A stretch of DNA of 64,000 nucleotides from Leptospira perolatii (GCF_002811875.1 NZ_NPDZ01000014.1:3302-67301), one strand, 5' to 3'; counted from the first letter of the stretch, positions 29,942 to 38,638 are shown. Notes: generated by a model not told the origin, from the letters alone. A program made the numbers and translations.

Positions 29942-29943
<2 letters not shown>
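29902..29943 (+). promoter_or_regulatory. Flagellin mRNA leader hairpins, Shine-Dalgarno in a hexaloop
   Basis: Two adjacent hairpins. First: CCCCCAA (29902-29908) with TTGGGGG (29912-29918), 3-base loop. Second: ATTCGG (29919-29924), bulged A, TTC (29926-29928), loop AAGGAG (29929-29934), GAA and CCGAAT (29935-29943). The loop carries the Shine-Dalgarno GGAG, and the 3' arm includes A and T of the start codon. AAGGAG matches the A-N-GGA-N hexaloop preferred by CsrA. Translational control by CsrA is inferred, not shown. Confidence 0.65.
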
Positions 29944-30790
<847 letters not shown>

Positions 30791-30801
30791 TTTCTTAGCA
30801 T

Positions 30802-30901
30802 CCTTACCGATTCCTAAATTTTGGAATCGGTAAGGGGAGTATTGCAACGCGAATGTAGGTTCTTTCGACGGGAACTGAAGGATTTATATTTATTATAAAT
30901 C
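30802..30901 (+). other. Structured region downstream of flagellin: two strong hairpins
   Basis: CCTTACCGATTCC (30802-30814) pairs perfectly with GGAATCGGTAAGG (30823-30835), a 13-bp stem with an 8-base loop and no T-run. GATTTATA (30881-30888) pairs perfectly with TATAAATC (30894-30901). With the terminator at 30916-30952 this gives three stems in about 150 bases: a folded 3' UTR or the body of a small RNA. Nothing else coding is seen in the 319-base gap between flaB and the gene at 31110. Confidence 0.5.
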
Positions 30902-30915
30902 GCCGTACGACTCTG

Positions 30916-30953
30916 AAGCCTAAGGTTCTCCAGAACTTTTAGGCTTTTTTTTC
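30916..30953 (+). terminator. Intrinsic terminator downstream of flaB
   Basis: AAGCCTAA (30916-30923) with TTAGGCTT (30939-30946), inner GTTC/GAAC pairing around a TCCA loop, followed by a run of T to 30952. This is a textbook Rho-independent terminator on the plus strand. Confidence 0.85.
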
Positions 30954-31109
30954 TTCCGAAATTTATCCAGATTGTAATCTTCAGTGAGCAATTTCGCTTT
31001 TTCTAAATCACTCCGTTTTACATTGGTCAATTAATCCTTGAATCGTCAGGAGCATCTTCGAGAGCCTAACGATGCAATATATTTTTTAATTCATGGTCCG
31101 GAGATTGAA

Positions 31110-32774
31110 GTGCTACAGAATTCTAAAAAAGCATATCTACTTATTATAATATACTCTGCTTTTCTGTTGCTTGGTCTGGGAGCATTTCCATTGATCGACT
31201 GGGATGAAAATATCTACGGAACCGCATCTAAAGAAATGTTCTTTTCGGGAAATTATTTCCGTACTACTGTCAACGGTCAGTTGTTTATAGAAAAACCTCC
31301 TCTCTACTTTTGGCTGGCGAATTTGGCCTACGAAATTTTCGGAATCAATGAATTCGCTACTAGGATTCCCTCCGTTCTAAGCGCTGTCATTTCGTTTGCA
31401 GCATTGGTCCTTTTTGGAAAAAAGCATTTTGGCCTCAAATTCGGTTTGATCTGGGCGCTAATCTATTCCTCTTCATTGCTGCCTTTGGTTCTCGCGAGGA
31501 CCGCTTATATCGATCACTTATTCAATACTTTCATACTATTAGGTTTTTTATCTCTCTTTGAATATGATTTCGAATTCCCGGAAGGAGGGAAGGAGGCCAG
31601 AAGATGGTTAGTTGCCGCTGGATTCTTCACTGCACTGGCAGTACTCGCCAAAGGGCCTCTTGGCCTAGTGATGCCTGTTATTTCGGTGTTCGGAATGAGG
31701 TTACTTGGAAAAAGATTTCGGATTCCGATTGTGGATCTTCTACTGTTCGCCATTTCCTTTCTAAGCTTTGTCTCTATTTACTATCTCACAAATTATTTGC
31801 TGTACGGGAAGGAGTTCCTTCTTGGATTCATCGATTTCCAGAATAAACTACTGACCAAATCTTTGGAATCACATACGGGTCCTTGGTTTTATCACTTGAT
31901 TGTAGTCATTTTTGGATTTTTTCCCTGGACTCCGTTCTTAGTTTATTATTTTAGCAAACAAGTTAGATCAAAAATCTTCGAGATTGGAACAGAGGAGGGG
32001 ACAAAAAATCCAGCACAGAGGTTAGCCTTCGGCATGGCCACATGGGCTGCCTTTGTATTCTTGGTTTTTTCGTTTGTGCAAACCAAACTTCCACATTATT
32101 CTGCCTCGGTTTACTTTCCTCTTTCGTTTTTCACGGCAATTCTTGTGTATCGTTTCGGAGAAGAGTTCCTACAAGAAAGAAAACTTCGATTTGCACTTTC
32201 ATTGGGGGCAATTGTTATCGGGGGCCTCTTTGCTTCGATTCCGTTTTTCGCAGGATATTTGCACCAATCGATTCCTGATTTTACAGGGAACTTTCCGCAC
32301 TTTAACTTCTATGATTCGATTCCGGGTATTTTGTTAGGAGTCGGGATTTCACTTGTCTGCATTCTATTTGTAAAAACCAAGAAAAGCGATCTAGTCACAA
32401 GGTTTATCTTACCAACCTGGGCAGTCCTTCAGATTTTCCTCGTATCTCTGTCAGTGACGGCAGTGCCCAAAATCATAGACTTGCTTCAGAGCAAAACATT
32501 ACGATTATTTGATACTGCCATTTCTCAAAATGGGAAGGTTATATTTTACAAATATTTGTCCTTTTATCCGATGTTCTACCGGAAAGAAAAAATTCATATT
32601 ATAGGAAGCTATAAGTTCCAAGACGAATCAGAACTTTTGAAAAAAAGAGAACTCGAAAATACATTTATCCTCTGTAACCGAAACAGTTTGTTAGAGCTAC
32701 AATTAATCTATCCAAATCGAAAATTCGAAACGATCTCACAAGAAGGGGATCTGATTCTATTAAGGGTGGACTGA
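31110..32774 (+). CDS. ArnT/PMT-like membrane glycosyltransferase
   Basis: A 554-residue polytopic protein with about 11-12 membrane helices. It belongs to the dolichyl-phosphate-mannose mannosyltransferase/ArnT superfamily, which moves a sugar from a polyprenyl carrier to an acceptor on the outer face of the inner membrane. The first periplasmic loop carries IDWDENIYGTASKEM (acidic catalytic Asp/Glu) and GQLFIEKPPLYFWL, characteristic of the superfamily. I prefer GTG 31110, with CGGAG 6 bases before it, over the upstream TTG at 31038. The acceptor (lipid A, another lipid or a protein) is unknown; it sits between two flagellin genes next to a GT2 enzyme that could make its lipid-linked donor. 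Confidence 0.85.
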   Translation: MLQNSKKAYLLIIIYSAFLLLGLGAFPLIDWDENIYGTASKEMFFSGNYFRTTVNGQLFIEKPPLYFWLANLAYEIFGINEFATRIPSVLSAVISFAALVLFGKKHFGLKFGLIWALIYSSSLLPLVLARTAYIDHLFNTFILLGFLSLFEYDFEFPEGGKEARRWLVAAGFFTALAVLAKGPLGLVMPVISVFGMRLLGKRFRIPIVDLLLFAISFLSFVSIYYLTNYLLYGKEFLLGFIDFQNKLLTKSLESHTGPWFYHLIVVIFGFFPWTPFLVYYFSKQVRSKIFEIGTEEGTKNPAQRLAFGMATWAAFVFLVFSFVQTKLPHYSASVYFPLSFFTAILVYRFGEEFLQERKLRFALSLGAIVIGGLFASIPFFAGYLHQSIPDFTGNFPHFNFYDSIPGILLGVGISLVCILFVKTKKSDLVTRFILPTWAVLQIFLVSLSVTAVPKIIDLLQSKTLRLFDTAISQNGKVIFYKYLSFYPMFYRKEKIHIIGSYKFQDESELLKKRELENTFILCNRNSLLELQLIYPNRKFETISQEGDLILLRVD

Positions 32775-32861
32775 AGTTTAATTTGCGTCCAGTTTTCTCT
32801 ATTTAGACAATATTTTTAGTCTATTAGCATTTCCTGAAGAACCTGCTCTATAGTAGCTGAA

Positions 32862-33806
32862 TTAGAACTTCTCTTTTAGAAGCTGCAACTCAAAGTTAAA
32901 CCTTTGTATCTTTGCTACAGTGTGCAGAATTAATCCTATAGAAAAGCATAATATAGAAACAACCATAAGACCTACCGCCAGCACTGCTAAAGGCACGTGA
33001 TACACGTATCTATACTGTATGTAATCTAAAATAGACGGGATTCCGGAAAGAATGGAAGCGACAAAGGCCAAACCAGAAAGAAATCCGAAAAAATGCATAG
33101 GCTTGTAATCTTTAAAAATCCAGAATATAGTATTTAGGACTCTGTACCCATCTCTAAGAGTTCTCAGTTTAGAAAAACTACCAGCAGGCCTGTCCTTGTA
33201 AGAAATCGGAATTTCTCGAATCAAAAATCTCTTATCAAGAGCATGCAAGGTCATCTCTATTTCTAGTTCAAATCCAGAAGATAGTACAGGATAATTTTTT
33301 ACGAATTTGCGAGAAAAGACTCTATAACCGCTAAGCACATCTCTAAGTTTTACATCGAATAGAAAGTTGATCAGTTTCTTTACGAGATTATTCCCGGTAG
33401 AATGGAGCAGTCTTTTGTTTTCCTTCCCGTAGATTCCTTGGCTCAGGCGATCGCCCACAACCATATCCAAAGATTCCTTCTCCAACATCTCAATCAAATT
33501 GTGAACTTCACTAGCTGGGTAAGTAGTATCAGCGTCAGAAAGAATGTATAAATCCGCATCAAGCTCGGCAAATGCCCTGCGAACTGCATTTGCCTTTCCC
33601 TGCCTGTATTCAGTAATCACCCTGCCTTGGACAGAGTGCTTTTGAATAGATTCCAGACCGATCCGCTTTGTATGATCACTGGAATTATTGTCTATGATCA
33701 GGAATTCCGCTTTGGGTAACTCTTTACCAAAAGCGGCTATCGTGTCCTCTAATGTAGATTCTTCATTATAAGCTGGTAGGATAACAGCGATCTTCTTGTC
33801 TTTCAT
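32862..33806 (-). CDS. Family 2 glycosyltransferase with C-terminal membrane helices
   Basis: A 314-residue protein. The GT-A domain (residues 1-225) starts IAVILPAYNEESTLEDTIAA, with the first acidic region LIIDNNSSDHT and the metal-binding LSDADTTYPASE; later LSGYRVFSRKFV and ELEIEMTLHAL. Two membrane helices follow (about 235-255 and 270-300). The layout is that of polyprenyl-phosphate mannose/glucose synthases (DPM1/GtrB-like), which would provide the donor for the ArnT-like enzyme encoded next to it, convergent with it (inference). Confidence 0.88.
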   Translation of the reverse strand: MKDKKIAVILPAYNEESTLEDTIAAFGKELPKAEFLIIDNNSSDHTKRIGLESIQKHSVQGRVITEYRQGKANAVRRAFAELDADLYILSDADTTYPASEVHNLIEMLEKESLDMVVGDRLSQGIYGKENKRLLHSTGNNLVKKLINFLFDVKLRDVLSGYRVFSRKFVKNYPVLSSGFELEIEMTLHALDKRFLIREIPISYKDRPAGSFSKLRTLRDGYRVLNTIFWIFKDYKPMHFFGFLSGLAFVASILSGIPSILDYIQYRYVYHVPLAVLAVGLMVVSILCFSIGLILHTVAKIQRFNFELQLLKEKF

Positions 33807-34034
33807 ATAAACTCACGTGAGCAATTCACATTTTTGTAATAATTGTAAAGAGTGAAAAAAATATTTTATCTTCTAACGATCACCAAAAGCCGGGAGTCGA
33901 ATTATCTGCAAGAATCTTTTATTTTTTGTAATTAGGACTTTAAATTTACTCGATCCCAAACTTCCTTCATAAACGCTGTAATCAAAATGAAGTTGTTTCG
34001 TGATTCGACAGAAATGAAACTTTGGTAGAACGAG

Positions 34035-35135
34035 ATGAAAGTGTGGCTTAAGAGGCTTATATATTTTACCGGGGGGCTTTTTGCTCTACTTGTTTCATTT
34101 AATATCTGGACCTTAATCTTTCTCAGGTCAGATCTGGCTTCTAATCAATCTGATGGTTCTATACAAAAAAACCGAATATACAATCCGTACGAATCTTCTA
34201 CAAAACTGAAATGGGTGAAAGCTGCCTTGCATATTCATACGGATGCCGCATGGTTCACTCCCGGAAGAAACACTCCAGAAGAAATCCAAAAGGTATATTC
34301 TAAATTTGGATACAAGCTCATCGGTTTTACTGACTACGAAACTGTTACAAAATCCAAGGAAAAGGTCATTGCCCAGCTTCCTGGTTACGAATGGGGCAGG
34401 AATTTTAGAAAAAGACACTTAATGATCCTGGGTACCGAGACCCCGGATCACGATTTCTTTCCTTTATATGCGAATCCCGAAAATGTACAGTGGGAAATCG
34501 ATCGACAACAAAAACTGGGAAACTTTATCACAATCAATCATCCTCAATTGAACGAAAGTTTTCCCTTGGAAATTGTACAAAAACTTTCGGGGTATGACGC
34601 CATCGAAGTATTCTCTCCATTCGGAGATATACCCGCATTCTGGGATCGACTGCTGAGCGCCGGACTTCCTTCCTTTTGTATGGCCAGTGACGATTTACAC
34701 TACTTACCAAAAGAAGAGTTTCGTAAAATTCAAAGGGCAGGATTGCCTAGCTTTCAGCAACTTACTTCTCTCCTGTATGGGCAAGAAGGAGAGTCGCTTA
34801 CTAGGTTCATTCTTTTGAATACCGATTCACTGGAAACAGAGGATGTAGTTCGCGCTTTAAAGTCTGGAAATTATGCCTGTGTTCGAAAGATGGAAAGGTC
34901 GTTGGAAGATCCTGTTCTTGGAAGTTTTGGGATTAAGGATAAAAAGATCGTATACTTTTCGTTCGGTGATCTAGCAATGCAAGTGGACTTTATTGGAGCC
35001 AATGGAGTGATCTTGCAAAGGCTCTCTGGAGTAAGAGAAGGTAATTACGAATTCAGAAATGATGATACTTTCGTGAGAATCCAGGCCTACTTTCCGACTG
35101 CTGTTGTTTTGAGCAATCCCTTCTATCCGAAGTGA
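34035..35135 (+). CDS. Membrane-anchored PHP-type hydrolase-like protein
   Basis: A 366-residue protein with an N-terminal membrane helix (about residues 8-30) and a large extracytoplasmic domain. The domain begins KAALHIHTDAAWFTPGRNTP, with the His-x-His of the PHP (polymerase and histidinol phosphatase) family, followed by LIGFTDYETV, GTETPDHDF, TINHP and an Asp in CMASDDLHYL, all places where PHP proteins carry metal ligands. It may therefore be a metal-dependent phosphoesterase of the periplasm; the substrate is unknown. It stands alone, with about 230 A+T-rich bases upstream. Confidence 0.7.
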   Translation: MKVWLKRLIYFTGGLFALLVSFNIWTLIFLRSDLASNQSDGSIQKNRIYNPYESSTKLKWVKAALHIHTDAAWFTPGRNTPEEIQKVYSKFGYKLIGFTDYETVTKSKEKVIAQLPGYEWGRNFRKRHLMILGTETPDHDFFPLYANPENVQWEIDRQQKLGNFITINHPQLNESFPLEIVQKLSGYDAIEVFSPFGDIPAFWDRLLSAGLPSFCMASDDLHYLPKEEFRKIQRAGLPSFQQLTSLLYGQEGESLTRFILLNTDSLETEDVVRALKSGNYACVRKMERSLEDPVLGSFGIKDKKIVYFSFGDLAMQVDFIGANGVILQRLSGVREGNYEFRNDDTFVRIQAYFPTAVVLSNPFYPK

Positions 35136-35167
35136 ATCTAATCAGACAGCTATGAATCCTTTCTAAC

Positions 35168-35211
35168 TTGATTTAAATCAAATTGACAATTTGTCCACTT
35201 CGTTTAATAAT
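35168..35211 (+). promoter_or_regulatory. CRP/FNR-type operator and sigma-70 promoter of the gene at 35241
   Basis: TTGATTTAAATCAA (35168-35181) is a perfect dyad matching the FNR consensus TTGAT-N4-ATCAA. One base later comes -35 TTGACA (35183-35188), then a 17-base spacer and -10 AATAAT (35206-35211). The expected start site is near 35216-35218, which puts the dyad centre about 42-44 bases upstream, the class II activator position. TAGGAG at 35228-35233 precedes ATG 35241. The regulator is not identified. Confidence 0.65.
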
Positions 35212-35240
35212 ATGGCCTTCATTTCCTTAGGAGTCACTGA

Positions 35241-35549
35241 ATGAAAAAGATATTCACCATAATACTGTACCTTTCACTGTTGCCCGCTTGCTTGCTTGCA
35301 TTTAGCGAAACCGATGAGCTGCTTATGAAAGAAGCAACTACACCCGAATTAAAGAAGATTGCTAAAGAATTCTTCATCAAAAAAGCGAAAGACCACAGAG
35401 ACCTAGCTGAGCGCTATAAGGCAATGGCTGCTCATGGAACCGGTGGAAAATCGAATGCTCAAGATGAAGAGAAAAAGAAATACAAAAAATTAGCTGATCA
35501 TTGCGTTCAAGAAGCAGAAAAGTACGAAGCGCAGGCAGCTAAGTATTAA
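35241..35549 (+). CDS. Small exported protein, possible lipoprotein
   Basis: A 102-residue protein. N-terminal signal sequence MKKIFTIILYLSLLPACLLA with Cys17 in LPAC, which could be a lipobox; alternatively a signal peptidase I site follows at about residue 20-22. The mature part is short, Lys/Glu/Ala-rich and helical (KKAKDHRDLAERYKAMAAH; KKYKKLADHCVQEAEKYEA), with a repeated K-x2-A-x-H/HC pattern that could bind a metal or stack as helical hairpins. Its promoter has a CRP/FNR-type site. Followed by a strong terminator, so monocistronic. Confidence 0.8.
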   Translation: MKKIFTIILYLSLLPACLLAFSETDELLMKEATTPELKKIAKEFFIKKAKDHRDLAERYKAMAAHGTGGKSNAQDEEKKKYKKLADHCVQEAEKYEAQAAKY

Positions 35550-35580
35550 TCTACTAACATTCACTTTTCATTTCTAAACA

Positions 35581-35611
35581 AAAAGACCCGCCTGATTGAC
35601 GGGTCTTTTTG
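35581..35611. terminator. Bidirectional terminator between the small exported protein and flaB2
   Basis: AAAAGACCCG (35581-35590) pairs perfectly with CGGGTCTTTT (35600-35609), loop of 9, with further T on the plus strand and A on the left side, so it can act on both strands. It serves the gene ending at 35549 and the convergent flagellin ending at 35647. Confidence 0.85.
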
Positions 35612-35646
35612 TTTCTGAAACTATTTTCAGAGTAAAGAGATTTAGT

Positions 35647-36498
35647 TTAACCAAACCTCTCACTCAAAAGCTTCACGACTTGTTCTGGCCTCATGTTCGC
35701 TTGAGCCAGCATAGCGACTCCACTTTTAGTAAGAATTTGGTTCTTTGTAAAGTCCACGATGTACTCTGCCATGTCCGCGTCCCTCACCCGGCTTTCTGCA
35801 GATACCATGTTTACATAGTTGGCTTGTAAACCTTCTGCGGTAATCTCCAAGCGATTATAGTACGCACCAAGATCAGATCTTTGTTTGTTTACCCTTTGGA
35901 TCGCGTTGTCCAGAATTCCGATCATCGTGTTGGAAGACGCAGGAGTAGAAAGAGTTTGTTTCTTTCCATTTGTCTCCAGCTTCAAAGCCGATGCATTCAT
36001 TGCATCCACAAAGATCTCTAACTTTTCGTTCTGGTTTGGTCCCACATGCAGTTGTACTGGATTCTTGGATTCCTTAGAATACGCTCCACTCAGAGGGCGA
36101 ATCTTATTGAACTCCGCGGTTTTTCCTAGTCGGTCCACCTCGTCGATCAACTGGTCCACTTCTAGCTGCACTAGTTTTCTGTCGTCGTCCGAATAAATCC
36201 CGTTTGAAGTTTGGATCGAGAGTTCTCTCAAGCGTTGCAGGATATTGTTTACTTGTTCCAAATTTCCTTCGGTAACTTGGATAAAAGAAACTCCATCCAT
36301 TACGTTTCTCTCAGCTTGAGCCAACCCACGAATCTGGGTCCTCATTCTTTCGGAGACCGCGAAACCTAATGCATCATCACCGGCGCGATTGATTCGCATC
36401 CCGGTGGAGAGCTTTTCCATAGTTTTGTCTAATTCTTTATTAACTGTCTTCAATACGTTGTTCGTACGAAGAGCGCTGATGTTGTGATTGATAATCAT
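35647..36498 (-). CDS. flaB: Flagellin core protein (FlaB type), second copy
   Basis: A 283-residue paralogue of the flagellin at 29942. Conserved ends: [41 protein letters not shown], then [29 protein letters not shown] and MLAQANMRPEQVV. The reading frame also offers a GTG two codons earlier, but GGGAGG stands 8 bases before ATG 36498, and the protein then aligns with the first flagellin from its first residue. The central part differs between the two copies, so they are distinct isoforms, not recent duplicates. Convergent with the small exported protein gene. Confidence 0.95.
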   Translation of the reverse strand: MIINHNISALRTNNVLKTVNKELDKTMEKLSTGMRINRAGDDALGFAVSERMRTQIRGLAQAERNVMDGVSFIQVTEGNLEQVNNILQRLRELSIQTSNGIYSDDDRKLVQLEVDQLIDEVDRLGKTAEFNKIRPLSGAYSKESKNPVQLHVGPNQNEKLEIFVDAMNASALKLETNGKKQTLSTPASSNTMIGILDNAIQRVNKQRSDLGAYYNRLEITAEGLQANYVNMVSAESRVRDADMAEYIVDFTKNQILTKSGVAMLAQANMRPEQVVKLLSERFG

Positions 36499-36500
36499 AG

Positions 36501-36545
36501 ACACAACCTCCCTGTGTGTAGTGAGGTTCGGATCCGTCCGAACCT
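36501..36545 (-). promoter_or_regulatory. Leader hairpins of the second flagellin, GGA in both loops
   Basis: On the mRNA strand: (a) ACACAG/TTGTGT closes a 5-base loop GGAGG which is the Shine-Dalgarno (36517-36501); (b) upstream, AGGTTCGGA/TCCGAACCT forms a perfect 9-bp stem with loop CGGA (36545-36524). GGA in a hairpin loop, once over the Shine-Dalgarno and once just upstream, is the pattern of CsrA-regulated leaders. The sequences differ from the other flagellin leader, yet the arrangement is the same. Confidence 0.65.
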
Positions 36546-36605
36546 ATATTTCCGAGCTTTCGAGGGGAGGGAGCCCCATCTGGCTACTCGGGTTCCACTG
36601 CGATT

Positions 36606-36640
36606 TCCACTCCCTGTCCGAATGGGGTGGACTTTTTTTT
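36606..36640 (+). terminator. Plus-strand terminator-like hairpin in the flaB2-cobalamin adenosyltransferase gap
   Basis: TCCACTCC (36606-36613) pairs with GGGGTGGA (36624-36631), one G-U pair, loop of 10, followed by C and eight T. No plus-strand gene ends here: the nearest upstream coding DNA is flaB2 on the other strand. It may act in the leader of the gene at 36816 or stop an antisense transcript. Confidence 0.6.
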
Positions 36641-36718
36641 CAGTTTTTTCCTAAAGACTAAAGCGCATAGCGACGATAATCCAAATACAGGAAAAACCGC
36701 ATTCATCCTACAACAAAC

Positions 36719-36740
36719 AGTTGCGCTTGCAACTTTTTTT
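36719..36740 (+). terminator. Second plus-strand terminator-like hairpin before 36816
   Basis: AGTTGC (36719-36724), loop GCTT, GCAACT (36729-36734), then T to 36740. It is a compact, perfect intrinsic-terminator shape 76 bases before the start codon of the cobalamin adenosyltransferase. Between the two terminators, TTTTTCCT and AGGAAAAA can also pair over about 35 bases. Confidence 0.6.
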
Positions 36741-36815
36741 CCTGACTTCTCTTCTTTTCCTAGGGAAAAAACCGAGCGTTCCGGAGATTCTGTCCCGTAA
36801 AACGCGGACAATACG

Positions 36816-37373
36816 ATGAAAATCTATACGAAAAAGGGCGATAGCGGTAGTACTTCCTTAGCATCTGGGCTTCGGGTTTCCAAGGCAGATCCAAGAGTGG
36901 AACTGTATGGAACTTCGGATGAACTCAACTCTCAGATCGGAGTCGCGATTTCTTTTTTGCCCAAAAATTCACAGCTGCAATCCCATCTGGAAAAAGTGCA
37001 GAATTTGCTTTTTGAACTCGGTAGCGAACTGGCCGGTTACCGGAAAAAAGACGGTTCCTCGTGTATCCTAGACGAGGATATTAAAGAATTGGAATCCTGC
37101 ATTGATCGCTGGCAGGAATCTTTAACTCCTTTAAAACATTTTATACTTCCGGGTGGCACAAAATCTGCCTCCTTTTTGCACGTTGCGAGAACTACTACGA
37201 GGAGATTGGAAAGAGAAGTTGTGTTGCAAAAGGAAAGCGGCCTAGAAATTTTTCCGGAAAATCTTAGGTTTTTAAACCGGTTGTCGGACTTCCTATTTGT
37301 AGCCGCAAGGTATTCCAACTTCGAGGAGAAAGTAGAGGAACCACAGTGGAAATCGAGAGCCAAGGGAAATTAA
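36816..37373 (+). CDS. ATP:cob(I)alamin adenosyltransferase, PduO type
   Basis: Makes adenosylcobalamin from cob(I)alamin and ATP. A 185-residue helical-bundle protein with the family signatures: N-terminal ATP loop IYTKKGDSGSTSLASG, LYGTSDELNSQIG, FILPGGTKSASFLHVART (ATP/corrin site), TRRLERE and NRLSDFLFVAARY. ATG 36816. It overlaps the POT transporter gene by 28 bases, so both are on one transcript. The leader contains two terminator-like hairpins, which raises the possibility of attenuation. Confidence 0.93.
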   Translation: MKIYTKKGDSGSTSLASGLRVSKADPRVELYGTSDELNSQIGVAISFLPKNSQLQSHLEKVQNLLFELGSELAGYRKKDGSSCILDEDIKELESCIDRWQESLTPLKHFILPGGTKSASFLHVARTTTRRLEREVVLQKESGLEIFPENLRFLNRLSDFLFVAARYSNFEEKVEEPQWKSRAKGN

Positions 37374-38638
37374 CTCATCCGAAAGGTCTCCGGATTCTAT
37401 TTCTCGTCGAGATGTGGGAAAGATTTTCCTACTATGGGATGCGTGCTCTTCTTATTTTATTTCTGACCAAATCTTGGTCGCTCTCTGACTCCGAAGCTGG
37501 AAGAATTTACGGCATCTATACCGCGTTAGTCTATGTAACCCCCATTCTGGGTGGATTTTTAGCAGATCGATACCTGGGTTACAAATCTTCCATTTATATC
37601 GGTGGAATTTTGATCATGCTAGGTCATATCTCTCTTGCAATCGAGCGCTCCGGAATTTTTTTCTTGGGACTAGGCTTCTTGATTTTGGGAAATGGATTTT
37701 TTAAACCCTGCATTTCTACAGTCGTCGGAAAAATCTACGAATTAGAAGGAAAGATCGATCTAAAAGATGCAGGATTTACGATATTCTATATTGGAATCAA
37801 TTTAGGTGCGTTTGTTGGCTCTGTTATTTGCGGTTTCTTGGGAGAAAAGATAGGCTGGCATTTCGGTTTTGGAGCAGCAGCAATCGGAATGCTTTTTGGT
37901 TTAGTGATGTTTACATTCCAAAATAATAATATTCCTCAAGATGCATTCCGAATTTCACTTCCCCAGAATCAGGAAAAAAATGCAGACTTGAATCTCCAGA
38001 TCGATGGGGATAGAATTTTTGCGATTTTGGTGTTTTCAGCTTCTAGCGTGGCTTTTTGGGCCTGCTTTGAACAAATGGGCTCTTCGTTGAATCTATTCAC
38101 AGACCGATATCTTGACCGGAACGTTTTCGGTTATGAAATTCCGGCTTCGATTTTTCAATCCTTGAATCCTCTGTTGATCATTGCTCTGGCTCCAATAGTC
38201 GCTTGGTTCTGGAAATTTCTGGAAACTCGAAATTTACACCCGGAAACTACTTTAAAGTTCTCTTTTGGAATGTGGATTTTAGCTCTGGGCTTCGCTCTAC
38301 TTTCCATCGGTACTTTCCTTCCGACGGAAAAGTTGTCGATTTGGTGGATCTTCGGCGCAGTTCTTTTGCATACGATCGGTGAACTTTTTGTTTCTCCTGT
38401 GGGCCTGTCCCTAGTCACAAAGCTTTCCCCGATTCGTTTTGTATCTATGATGCTCGGTATCTGGTTCTTGGCGAATTTCTTTGGGCATTTGCTCGCCGGA
38501 GAATTGGCCGGTTTGATGGGAAAAAGAGAAGATCTGCCTGGATTCTTTTTGATTTTTGTAGGAATTCCTGGAGTGATAGGATTCGTCTTATTCTTAATTA
38601 GAAAACAATTACAAGCTTGGATGCACGGAGTACGATGA
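37346..38638 (+). CDS. POT-family peptide transporter
   Basis: A proton-coupled di-/tripeptide transporter of the major facilitator superfamily: 430 residues and about 12 membrane helices. The POT signature ExxERFxYY is present as EMWERFSYYGMRALL (residues about 22-36), followed by ALVYVTPILGGFLADRYLGY. GTG 37346 has AGAGGA in front. The protein is slightly shorter than typical POT members (about 460-500 residues). The 28-base overlap with the adenosyltransferase and 4-base overlap with the next gene show an operon; no metabolic connection is obvious. Confidence 0.9.
   Translation: MEIESQGKLTHPKGLRILFLVEMWERFSYYGMRALLILFLTKSWSLSDSEAGRIYGIYTALVYVTPILGGFLADRYLGYKSSIYIGGILIMLGHISLAIERSGIFFLGLGFLILGNGFFKPCISTVVGKIYELEGKIDLKDAGFTIFYIGINLGAFVGSVICGFLGEKIGWHFGFGAAAIGMLFGLVMFTFQNNNIPQDAFRISLPQNQEKNADLNLQIDGDRIFAILVFSASSVAFWACFEQMGSSLNLFTDRYLDRNVFGYEIPASIFQSLNPLLIIALAPIVAWFWKFLETRNLHPETTLKFSFGMWILALGFALLSIGTFLPTEKLSIWWIFGAVLLHTIGELFVSPVGLSLVTKLSPIRFVSMMLGIWFLANFFGHLLAGELAGLMGKREDLPGFFLIFVGIPGVIGFVLFLIRKQLQAWMHGVR

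Noticed and set aside
36584..36811. 75-codon minus-strand frame between flaB2 and the adenosyltransferase
   Set aside because: No ribosome-binding site and it covers the two plus-strand terminator hairpins; composition is not protein-like.
36500..36815. Cobalamin riboswitch in the adenosyltransferase leader
   Set aside because: CCACTG is present but the other conserved blocks (GGTG..CC and the GGAGACCTGCC-type box) were not found in order. Left as an open question under the terminator finding.
37150..37175. TGGCAC-type sequences as sigma-54 promoters
   Set aside because: The few matches are inside coding regions and lack a properly spaced GC/TTGC half.
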